From Sphagnum compactum (lineage: Eukaryota > Bryophyta > Sphagnopsida > Sphagnales): 64,000 nucleotides of DNA. The DNA lies in contig OZ234494.1 in NCBI GenBank assembly GCA_965153455.1, positions 7,192,001 through 7,256,000 on the forward strand, in the 5' to 3' direction. This document shows, one piece after another, positions 34,741-45,200 of this stretch (position 1 is its first letter; the number at the start of each line of letters is the position of its first letter). A program made the translations under genes and the position numbers. A model generated the notes under the pieces. It saw only the letters and a program-made list of their open reading frames with translations, had not been told where the DNA came from and did not search any database.

Positions 34741-37700
34741 AAAACTTGAATGGAGTATGTTGCGAATAAATGGAAAAATAGAAAACAATCCTTCCTTATT
34801 GGGAGCAAAATTTGATGCAATTTTGTAACACAACTAAATAACTTGCGCTCCATGTTGCTACGCACTACCATTGATGATAAACTTTTACACACATTTGGAA
34901 TTGTACAACAAAATTAGAATAAACAAAAATCAAAGGAAGATTTCTCAAAATTTTCAAAATGCAATGCATTTTCCTCTCTTACATTATACAAGTAAAAATG
35001 AAAAGAAAGGCCATGAGTGTCGTCAAAAGAAAGAAAAAAAACCATAGCAACTTCCAATAGAAAAAGAATCAAGAGATTTCAAAAGATGCATGTAACAAAA
35101 ATTTTTAAAAGTAAGAAATCCAAAAGGTTCAAAGCATATAAAAGGTCGTTACATGAAGAAATCATTCTAGTAGTTATATAACAAATTTTGAGTTAGAATA
35201 ATTCATTTTAGCCTGTTATGGAAAGGAATATGGTAGGACGAAATAGTATGGGAGCCTATTGTCATCCTACGTAAACCATTTTAGATGAAAATTCATCGTC
35301 ACTGGAATTGCAATTATATCTATTGTTTAGTGGAATAACAATTAGCTTACCCTCAAGATTACAAAGATCTTAACAACTTGAACCAATATATTCAATGATT
35401 TTTACATGTACACAAGTAAGGGATTGTCCATGCATGGCCTACCTCCAATAATCAATTCACAACATAACTACAAATTTCATGGACTACATGGTGACAAAAA
35501 TGGAAATGGAAACAATTAAATTGAAAACTTTGTCCTCAAGATTAGATTCATAAAAAACACCATAATATTTGCCAAGGAAACATTTGCAAGCTTCTAGCAC
35601 CTTTCATCCCATTGGCCAAATGAAAAACATGTTTCTTCAAAACTAACCAATAAAAGCAAGCCAAATCAGTTAAGGTGCCCCAAGCATGCCTAAAAAGGTA
35701 CACTCCTTGATATACTCCTATTTTTTTTCAACTATTTGTATAAATAAAAAACCTCAAGCCCACGCGCCCTCCATTATAAGCCAATAGGCTAATGCTCTAA
35801 GAGTAAAATAGTCAACAATGTTTTTAGGAACTATCTTGACTTCCCTAGGATAAAAGTTTAATAAAGCCAATTCAAACTAGCTGAGGGTTTGGTCTGAAAT
35901 TTTAGATATTGGTGGGCCCCTAGCTTCACCATTATTTGTCAAATGAAATGTAGATACTCTCCTTAGGAGATACATATCCCCAGAACAAGAGCTCGATATA
36001 ATGATCAAAAAGTTTAAAATATTTTTAAATATAAAAAATTAAACCACCATATATTTAAGACTATCAATATTGTACATTTTACATCCACATGTATGGTGAA
36101 AGAAAAGGATCCAAAATACAAAATATACAAAAATATATAAAGTAGATGTGGAATAGGCTTGTGATTAAGGATGAAAAAAAGTTTAAATGGCTAATCTATT
36201 TGTTAGAATGGGAGTGTTAAATTGTTTTGAATGATTAACTTTAGTAAATTGGCACTTAATAATTGTTCTAATAGGATCATAGGCTTAACCCTAGGTGCAA
36301 GAAAAAATATTGTTCAATGAGATTGTTCAAATTGATGCCTTGAATTGTTTTCAAAAGTTGCTCTAATGAACTATTGTTTAGATGTTGCATGCAAACAACA
36401 TGCAAATTGCAAGGAAATTTAAACAAGAATTTGGAATTATAACACAATTTTTAAATTTTACTTAGAGACTTTACTCAAGTGTTTTTCATATTGACACTTG
36501 TGGTGTTTGTTTATTAAAATGTCTATTCCTCTTGTTTTGATGTGGAATAGAATTCAAGACAAGTTTGAATGTTGTCTTTCCATTTGTTTGTTTTGGATGA
36601 TGCATTTGTCACCTTAGCTTTAGTTTCAACCAATCTTGGTCAATTATTGGGACTTATAAAAATTGTAATCAAATTAAGTCTAGAGTTTTTTTGGTGAAAA
36701 AGGAAGACCCTCTGGTTTTGGGTGTAAAAAATAGATTTTCAAAAATTAAAACCCATTGGTTTTGGGGTTGGTCAAATTTTCTTGACCATTGAATTTGGGT
36801 TTGATAGGTTCAACCTTTACAAGAATCTTTGATTTTAATTTAGATCATGGTTAGTTCCAACTTATTCTTGGGGATGGTTCCAAAGTTTATTTCTAAGAAA
36901 TTTTGATTTTTATGGATTTTGGTGTTCCCAAAGTGTTCCCACCAAATTCCCATGATCTTCCATTAACTTCCAAATGGGTTCCTAAAGTGTTTATATAATT
37001 TTGGACCAGACATTGATCCTACTCCTATCAAGACAAGAGGTTTTTGGATAGGAAAATAAACTAAAAATAAGCAAACACAAAACAGGAAGAAGATTGCCTT
37101 CAGGAATATAATCTTGCTTTCAATCTAGAATCAACAAAACAAACTCAAGAAATGGAAGGTATTGTGAAATCCATAATGAAAAAATGGGAGGGGGGCTAGA
37201 GGGTAACTACTTTCCAATCCCTAAAAAATACCTAATTGAACCAAAAATACCATCATAATTATTTGTCCCCTCTGTTAGAGTTGATGCCTTCCACCAACTA
37301 TTTGTAAGCTATTCTTATCGTCTTGCTGCAATTACCTTCCAACAAGTTATTAATTTCCAAAGGGAGTGTGTGAAGGTTATAGAACTTGATGTGTTTTGTT
37401 TTATTATAAATATGTTAGAAGTATTGTTCTTTCTTCTAACATACAATCTTTACTCCATTCCTCCATAATCTCCTCATACATGAATGAGAAGAATTTTCCT
37501 CCTAATCCCTCTCCTTTATAAACCACACAAGGATCCACCCAAACAAATAAGTCCTTATCATAATCCTTTCACAATCTTTTATATTTGATTAGTAGATAAA
37601 ATGTTAAGTTTCACCCATTCCCATGGGTTAACTTACCCAATGGCTTCACTTTCTAAATAAACTAGAAGACAATAAGTATGTTTATCACTAGTAACTACCT

Positions 37701-38280
37701 AATTACTAGGAGGCTAATAGGACTAGTTCATTTAGAAATATTTTCTACCTTTAACAATGTTCCTTAACACATTCTAAAGAGAAATATTATGAGAATATAA
37801 TATGTATTGTGTACTCATATTAATTAGTTAAAGGGGGTGCACATAAAACTTTTTTTTCTTTCACAATGAACCCATTTGAGTGGCCCATCACTACAAAAAA
37901 ACATTCAAACTTTTGGCACTCCCCAAATACAAAGTTTGAACTTTGCACTGCCAAAATAGAAGTATAAAAAAATATTTTCATTTGGTTATATATAATTTCA
38001 AGAATATAGTTGAGCTAAGGCTATGTGATAAAAGGGTGGTGAAAAAATTTGAACTTATAGAATGCTAATGCATCACCTCAATTGCATGACTCATTTGCAT
38101 AAGTAGAATTTCTATTGCTAAAAACAGTAGTCACCATTTTTGGCCTAACTGTAAGGAGCATCACACCTTTATCCCATATGCTTTGCCCAAAATTGTAATG
38201 AGGAAACCTAAGATGGTGTCCAAAGGGTGGAGATGTAGAGTGTGAAAATGTTTGATGTTAATTACATTCTAGACCCTACT
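34741..38280. other. AT-rich spacer, no gene
   Basis: No supported gene. A CACTACAAAAAAAC string at about 37890 could be a lone CACTA end. 35310-35520 is a dispersed repeat with an inverted partner at 47200-47430. Confidence 0.45.
35310..35520 (+). repeat. Dispersed repeat, inverted partner at 47200-47430
   Basis: TCTTAACAACTTGAAC, TATTCAATGATTT and ACACAAGTAAGGGA, then TCCATGCATG, appear here on plus and at about 47395-47300 on minus, in the same order and spacing. Confidence 0.65.
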
Positions 38281-38294
38281 TAGTCTTAAGAGCC

Positions 38295-38399
38295 AGATCC
38301 TTGGACCTGAATGCAACCTGAGAAAAGACCCTTGGACCCATTCTAGATCTGAGTTTAATCGACCTTGGCTTTTCTCAGGTGGCATTCAGGTCCAGATCT
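38295..38399. repeat. Imperfect inverted repeat, ~31-bp arms
   Basis: Left arm 38295-38327 includes GGACCTGAATGCAACCTGAG and AAAAG. Right arm 38369-38399 is its near-complement CTTTTCTCAGGTGGCATTC followed by AGGTCC. The loop is about 41 bp. Further GGACC/CCTGG words continue to 38520, suggesting an element terminus. Confidence 0.65.
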
Positions 38400-38889
38400 T
38401 GAGGTAGGGTCTTGACCTGGGCCACTCGTATGGCAGGTCTGGTCTTGTGTAGACCCACTAATTCTGGTTATTATAACTGGGCCTTGGCCTGGTTATTAGA
38501 AATGAACCTGAACCTGGATTTGGCCAAAAACCCAAACTTGCTTTGAACTTTCTACCCTTCCATCAAAAACTCATTAAAAGGTAACAAAGAAGCAAGCCCT
38601 CCCATCTTACGCATATCTTGCTCATTTGACATGGCATGAATCACTGGACCTGCACTCAAAAAGAGTAATGCTTAAAAAAAGGCATGATTCATTAAATGAA
38701 ATACGTTAACAGAATAGTTGGAAATGCCACAGGCAAAGATCATATAACCTAATCGACTACAAGTTGAATAGGGCATACAATAATAGTCATTATTTCTGAC
38801 AAAATGCGTTTCAGTTGCAGTGGGTTATATGTTATACAGCTGCCATGTGAAAAGCTGATTTTCTGTGGCCATAACATGATGGTGAAAAC

Positions 38890-38912
38890 TGCATATATAT
38901 ATATATATATTC
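38890..38912. repeat. (TA)n microsatellite
   Basis: About ten TA units (ATATATATATATATATATAT). Confidence 0.85.
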
Positions 38913-39470
38913 CTAGATTCACTTTCGTGGTTCCTAGGCTTGGAATATAAGAGCAAACCCCGTTCTCTCCAGGATACCAGGTAAAAAGCACACGGGCTTC
39001 AGGCCTCCTTTGTCGTTGCCAGGGGCCATTCACCGAAATGCATTCATAATCTAGGGAGGAGGGGTTTTCAAACAAAGGTGTAAGGGAGTGGGCAATCATC
39101 AACTATCAGGTACCTGAAACTTGTTAAACAATCTGGTTTGGTGGCATTCCCAGTGGTGTCCACCCAATGTTCAAACTGGACATCCCCCTCAACAATTGTT
39201 TCTAGGCCATATTCCTTAGTAAACCCACGTGAAATTCCTGAAACATGATTCCTGTGTGCATAATAGGAAACTTGGATAGCATGGATTCACTGTTGTTGCA
39301 GTGTTTCAAATGTTCTACTAACTATAGATCTCTACAATCCTTGGCAGGCCACCTTCGGCTGTGCCTTCACCTTCTTGAATGGGACCACATCGTTCACAAG
39401 AAATGTTAGATTTGGGTTTATATTGTGCATTTGACCACCAATCATCTGATGCAACACAACATGGTTTTTC
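38900..39470 (-). other. Coding-like exons of an unrecognised gene or relic
   Basis: On the minus strand three segments read like protein. GGQMHNINPNLTFLVNDVVP then FKK is followed by a possible donor (AAG, GTGAAG, about 39388). GISRGFTKEYGLETIVEGDV then QFEHWVDTTGNATKPDCLTS is preceded by an acceptor (TTTCAG, about 39245) and followed by a donor (CAG, GTACCTG, about 39113). SLDYECISVNGPWQRQRRPE then ARVLFTWYPGENG is near 39045-38950. Intron phases of the last pair do not join cleanly, and no start or stop was placed. I recognise no family. It could be a degraded host gene or a lineage-specific one. Confidence 0.3.
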
Positions 39471-40690
39471 CTATGGCAGTAGGCCTGGCTGGCTCAGGAC
39501 ACTTGTTGAGTAATATCTGGAACTAGTTGTGTGATTTTTTTTCTTTTTCAAAATTTCAAAGAAAGTCTTTCTGGTATATGTGGACACTTGACTGGTGGTT
39601 CTCCAAAACTCAATAAAATGAGTTCTGAAAAAACCCTTGCCGGAGGCTCTGAAAAAAAGTATGAAAAGAATCCCCTTTCATATGTAACCATGGTTCTAAA
39701 GAATCAAAAAGAATCATGTCAGTTCTTCTTTCCTGGTTCTTTCATGAAAAGTGTGGGTCCTTTGAAAAAAAGAATTGCAAAAAACTAGAAACCAAATTAG
39801 GGTTCTTCTATTCTGAAAAGTTCCAAAACCACCAACACCAAAGGTTCTTCACAAAAATCAAGAACCTCACAAACACTGATTGAAACCACACAGTTCACCT
39901 CACACTTTGTGTGTCATAAGCCAAGGCCTACTCACTCCGGGGAGGAAAAAGCCATATTCTTCTGCTGCTGCAGTGATGTGTACTAACCACGATAGAGGGG
40001 TGGTGTGTGCTTGAGATTGGATTCAGGGGAATATCTGTCATGTCTTCCAAATGGACAGTTCTACTGGGTCACATCTTGTAGGACAATATTTCCCGAATCT
40101 CAACAACCGAGGGCGCGCGGCACGCACTCTTAACATGTTAACTCAAATGGTCAAATAAGCGGGGCGCGCGCGCCTTTCCGTCTCTCAGACTTTTGTTTTG
40201 CTCTGCATGGGGCCACTGGCACCGTAGCCATGAACAACTGGAGTCTACTCCTTAGCCAGCGACCTATTGGTCACCGCCTATCTATTCATCTATTAGAGAC
40301 GATTCTGTTTCAAGTTCATAGCATGAAGTGGATGACACCTACAAGAATCTCAGTGTTTGCTTCTCATTTTTGTGAGGAAACGGAAGTGGTCATCCATCCA
40401 TTATACGATGATTCTCGTCAAATATGCCTATAAAACTAGAAAGTCGAAAAATTAAGCATCCATCTACATTTCTGGCTACCTATTGAAAACCTAATATGAA
40501 AATCTGGAGATTTTTTTATATTTGCCAAATCTGCCAAATTCAAGCCCTTTTATTCAAAAGATCCATGAGCATTTTTTTCAGCAAAATTTCACCACTTTGC
40601 TTTAAAATATCCAATACAACTCATTCAAAGGATTGTTAGAACAGTTTTAGTGCAATGGCATTAAATGAAAGTATGTTAGAACAAGAATTT
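39471..40690. other. Spacer with a CpG-rich patch
   Basis: Between 40105 and 40190 the sequence is strikingly CpG-rich (GAGGGCGCGCGGCACGC, GGGGCGCGCGCGCC) against an AT-rich background. No gene is recognised on either side. 39590-39880 has repeated GGTTCT/AAAAGAA words similar to 22330-22460. Confidence 0.4.
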
Positions 40691-42299
40691 AATTAATTTA
40701 AGATTAAATGATTAATTTAGGACTTTACTTAACCTAGTGGGTGGGATGAACTCCACTTGGTGGCCATTAGACTTAACAAATTTGTGATCATTTTAGAATG
40801 CCATTTTAAAACATGTTTCAAAAAAAAGTATTATTAAGCATACATAGCAATGTCACTCGGAACAATAGCAAAAACAAATATTAATACAAAAATTGTTTGA
40901 CATACATAAATATCTGAAGAACATAAAACATTTTAATATAATGGGATTCAAGTTAAATTCAAATCAATAAACTTTTAAACATTTTATAAACCTCATCAAA
41001 TTGAAGTCAAGATTTTGAGATCACATTTCAGTACTCAATCACCTTGTGGTCAACAGTAATATTAAATTATCTTACGTTTGGGTGAAAGCATGTTAAAATC
41101 TACACAAAAGCTAAATTCATATTTAAATCATGTTTTTGAAAATACATGAATTTTTTTTGCAAGTAGTTGTTTTCTTTTTCGAGCATCTCAATATTGATGT
41201 GATGAACATTTTAATATTTTATTTTTTTTGTAAATGGAAATTTTTTCATAGTTAAAATCATCCTTAACCTTGTAAAAAATATTGAAAATTTTGGGATTTT
41301 TTGGGTACTTTTTCAAGTCCAAATGATAATATGACATAAATTGTTTTAAGAAGTTATAGGGAGCTTGCTAGAGATGCCCAATATAAAAAGTAAAGGTTTC
41401 ATTTGATTTGGGATGTTAAAGGTTGAAAGTTTTTTAAATTATTTTTTTCTAATTTAAAAGAAGAAAACAAGGATATAAGTATGTACATTTTATCTTGATT
41501 GCACATGTTTAAAACTTATCAAACAAACAATAACATAATTAGTAGATTTGAAATTTATATACCATGAAGGAATATTGCACTTGGTGGGCACCAAGTATTT
41601 TTTCTTTATGTTAAACTTAAATATATACATACATACATAGTACATAGATAAATGTATGTACACAAACATGTCAAAACATAGTACATACATGTTTCTTAGC
41701 ATATCTTATTACATTGCACATGCAAGACCATGCACAAAAAATAAAAATATAATAGTGAAAATAATTAAATGATAAAATGACATTGATATACCACCAATAT
41801 TTTATTAAAGTCACCAACATCCTTCATAAATTACTTGATGCATTAGCAACATCAAAATTGGCGTTAGCTCAATTAGTACAAATAGCAATAATAGTGTCTT
41901 GATTTTTGTTAATTATATTTTTTTCAAATAAGGAATGGAAAAAAAATCTAAGATGTTGACCCATTGTTCTAGATTTGCTAAATTACTTTTCTACTTGCAA
42001 TTCCAACAATCTTCATATAAACTTTGTTCATTAGCGTTTGATGCTTTCTTAACTAAAACCCCACATTGAACCCTAAACATTACAAAAGAATTATTTTGAT
42101 CATCCTTGACAACATCCACTACACCAATAAGCATCAAGTTCACTTTATTTTTCATTACATTCTGAATGAAATTAACCAAATTTACCATAGTGAAAAGTGA
42201 CCAAATCCTTAATGAACAAGGACTAGTTATTATGGATAGGTGAATTCGTTAATAATTAATCAATTAATAATAAATTCATTAATAGCTAATTATGAATTT
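40691..42299. other. AT-rich spacer with dispersed repeat copy
   Basis: 40690-40805 repeats the segment at 17210-17340. The rest is AT-rich, with a CATACATACATA run near 41630. No gene is seen. Confidence 0.45.
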
Positions 42300-42445
42300 A
42301 GAGTAGGCACCTAGGAACCTAACCAGCTTAAACACTTATCCCACCATCTTAAGGTGCACGTGTGAAGGTTTGAACCCTTCACCTCCTTTCACCTCCATGT
42401 TTTAGGAACAAATCCTTAACCATTAAACCTCTATTTAAATGAATG
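42300..42445 (-). mobile_element. tRNA-derived SINE-like element, copy 2
   Basis: On the minus strand, box A-like GGTTTAATGGTTAAGGATT (about 42429-42411) and box B-like GGGTTCAAACC (42377-42367) are spaced as in a Pol III promoter. GGTTAGGTTCCTAGGTGCCT (42321-42302) follows, matching the body type of copy 1 at 10545-10770. Both copies share the orientation. Confidence 0.45.
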
Positions 42446-42657
42446 ATATTATTTTGCAATCACATATTATTATGCATGCTTTTTTTTTACTTTAAATTAT
42501 TCTTGGTTATTTTTTACTATTCTACCATAGGATGTTTTTGGCTATTTTATCGGAAACTATTATTGGTTATTTTATAATAGGTTATTATGTTGTAAATTAT
42601 TTTTGGATATTTTTAAGTAGGTTATTCTTGGCTATTCTATCATAGGTTATTATTGTT

Positions 42658-43535
42658 TACTAGTGGGTACCCGTTAATTGTTTCAACCAATTAATAACTC
42701 TTGTTGTTGTTCTGTCTGTGTACTATATAAGCAATGTTGGGCGGGTATTTGATATGTTGAATAACCTCCACGTCTGGGTATTTGTAAAATGGGAATTAAA
42801 AGAATTAAAACTCGAAATCAAAGAATCACAAGTTTCGGGTATTTGAAAAAAAAAATTCAGAATCAAAGAACCGCTGCCAGTTCTGGTTATTTCAAAAAAA
42901 CCTCACAGAACTGCCGGGTTTCACGAAAACCCGGAAAAGAAGAGCCAGGCAGGTTTTTGGGCGGTTATTTTACTTTTACAATTTGGGATCTGTGTTTCAG
43001 GACCTCGACAGACGGACAGATGGGATCTGGGTTTCAGGACTTCGACAGATAGACAGACGGGATCTGGGTTTCAGGACATTGACAGACGGACAGACGGGAT
43101 CAGGGTTTTTGTCTCCTCGAATTGGTACTTCGAAATTGGCCCCTCAAATTGGCACCTCGACAGACGCACAAACAGTAGCATCATGCCTGTTATAATCACC
43201 AGTTATAAATTCAACAGTTAACAGTGGAGAATTTTTAACAAAATGCACATACAACCCCCCTTCCTTCTTTGTACCCACCGTTTGCTCGGTGCGCGATGGC
43301 AAGAGCGGTGGCGGCGAAGGGAGAGCTTGGAGAAGAAGGCAAGCTGTTCCCTTGGTTTGCTTGGTGCGGCCTCGTTTATATCTAAACTATCTGGTATATT
43401 CAGAGGCCGGGTTGGTTCTGCCATAGAAAACAACACTGGAATTGCCGCCATAGCAGACAATTCCAATTACGCCTGTGGGGACTTAGTCTGTCTGTGTGCA
43501 GAACGCCCTGTCACAGACAGACTAAGCGAATTAAT
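42658..43535 (+). mobile_element. Non-autonomous element copy A
   Basis: Begins TACTAGTGGGTACCCG and ends ...CTGTCACAGACAGACTAAGCG. The same two ends, inverted, bound copy B at 48372-48838. Internally it has a TATA-like CTATATAAG (about 42724), a 37-bp minisatellite, and a right part that matches copy B (GTATATTCAGAGGCCGG, GGTTCTGCCA). Close to its right end is a perfect 15-bp inverted repeat (43482-43496 with 43512-43526). No transposase is encoded. An open frame at 43243-43542 has no recognisable protein. Confidence 0.6.
42986..43118 (+). repeat. 37-bp minisatellite, 3.5 copies
   Basis: GGATCTGGGTTTCAGGAC starts at 42986, 43023, 43060 and (diverging) 43097. Each unit ends with GACAGACGGACAGA-type text. 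The period is exactly 37 bp, so copies are recent or homogenised. Confidence 0.85.
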
Positions 43536-43990
43536 AGATTAGATTCTATTGTAGGTTATCATTAACTATTGTATCATAGGTTATTTTTGGGTATTTTAAG
43601 ATTTTTGGTTATTTTAGATTATTTAATTGTAATTTATTCTTTTTTTGTCCATTTTAAATTATTACTAATTATTATACCTGAGGTTATTCTATTATATTCT
43701 AAGTTATTTTACATTTTTCTATCTTATGTTATTTTAAGTTATTATACATTATGATAAAATGGTTTATAATAACACATAGTAAAATGAATTTGAATGGCCT
43801 AAGGTATAACTTGAAGTAACATATACTAGTTTAACTTAAAATAGCCTAAAGTCAAAAACTTAAGTTAAAATATAACCTATGAAACCATAAGGTAAAATAA
43901 CTTATAATAATTTTGGGTATAATTTAAAATACCTGGGGTATAGCTTAAAATAGGATAAGGTATTTAAAACAACATAAAAAAACCTATTTA

Positions 43991-45200
43991 TTATAGTGAT
44001 TGTCTTGTTAGCTCAAATTTTGACAACGAAATGGCCTAGAATGATGAGTCTGTCCAAATTCCTATCCAAAGGCAAATGGCGCTCAACCTTCCAACTTCCT
44101 TGTTCAATTGCAAGTTTTGTAATCCCCCCCCCCCTTGGTGCATTAACAATTACAACGGTCAAATTTATTATGTTTTACATAGATTCCAATCTATTTTTAA
44201 AATGACCATTCACCTTGGAGTGCACTTGCATCTTGTTGCACATGGTAGGTATAAAGAATCTATGGAGGAAACAAAAATGTTGATTGAAGAAGAGGTGAAC
44301 CGCACCCCCAATTCAAAAATCTTTGCAATTTTCTTAATCATGAACAAATTTTTTTGGCCAAACACATGTTCAATGAAAAAAAATGATGGCACTGTCAAAA
44401 TTCTTAAAGGCAACCAAATTTAACAAATTCATGAAAAGTTCATTGAATTGAATTCTTCAAATGTCTATAACCTAGTTTCAATGTTCAAGCCTTATTCAAA
44501 TGGAGGTTACATCAACAACATTCTTCAATTGAAATCCAAGAATCATTACAATTATATCCAAGATATTGTTTTCTTGGCCAAATTTTTAAGCAAAAAGTTT
44601 TTCTTTTCAAGATGTCGATTGATTGGGCAAGGAGTAGAACAAGCCTAATCGCTCGAATGCAACTTTAAAAATTATGTCCAAATTTTTTTTATTATGTTTG
44701 ACCATGTCAAACACTTTGAACATTGGACAATAATGGCTTGTCATGTTTATGATCCAACCTATTATAAAGGCATGACTATTGTGGTTTGTGACATGTAGTT
44801 TGAAAACACAAAAGCACAACAAATCATGTGGACAAAACTAAATGCCATAATGCTCAAGCATGGGTTTCATAAACTAAATTTCAAAGGATTTATGGCTAAT
44901 ACTAAACAACACACTTGAACCAATTGGAATGTTGTTAGAATTGTTTATAGTTTTAGGGATCTAACTATCAAGATGGTTGACACAAAAGTGAACATGTTAG
45001 ACTCAATTGCTAAATAGGCATACCAAACAGCTAATCAAACCTAAGCTTTACAAGATTGATTAGCACAAGGCCTTCTGCTACCATTACAAGAATACAACAT
45101 CCTTAGAAAAGGTTGACACTTGTTATGCAACAATTCGTTGATGGTGGCTCTTGTTAGGTGCTGTGTGTGAAACTGGAATTCATGAAGTTGGTAATAGGCT
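43991..45200 (+). pseudogene. DDE-transposase-like relic
   Basis: A single plus-strand frame runs from 44076 to about 45020, interrupted by stops at 44421 (TAA), 44646 (TAA), 44796 (TAG), 44916 (TGA) and 45015 (TAG). Then a frameshift leads into HKAFCYHYKNTTSLEKVDTC and RWWLLLGAVCETGIHEVGN. Conserved-looking blocks are HLGVHLHLVAHGRYKESMEE, FDHVKHFEHWTIMACHVYDP, YYKGMTIVVCDM and HGFHKLNFKGFMANTK. The MTIVVCDM and FKGFMA.. spacing resembles the first and second acidic positions of a DDE transposase (here the second is Asn, so lost). Similarity to plant MULE-like transposases is my best guess. It is broken and has no identified termini. Confidence 0.4.

Larger units (their letters stand above)
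42470..43990. repeat. Degenerate GGTTATTTTTGG(C/G)TATTTTATCATA array, split by an insertion
   Basis: GGTTATTATTGG, GGCTATTCTATCATAGG and similar words repeat at 42480-42655 and continue at 43553-43960. Element copy A (42658-43535) lies exactly between them and shares none of this text. Confidence 0.65.

Noticed and set aside
38749-39102. 117-codon minus frame taken as one exon
   Set aside because: Its left part runs through a TA microsatellite; only the 38950-39045 portion looks coding, so it is reported as a weak fragment.
43243-43542. 99-codon open frame on plus and 82-codon frame on minus
   Set aside because: Both lie inside element copy A, overlap each other on opposite strands, and match nothing.
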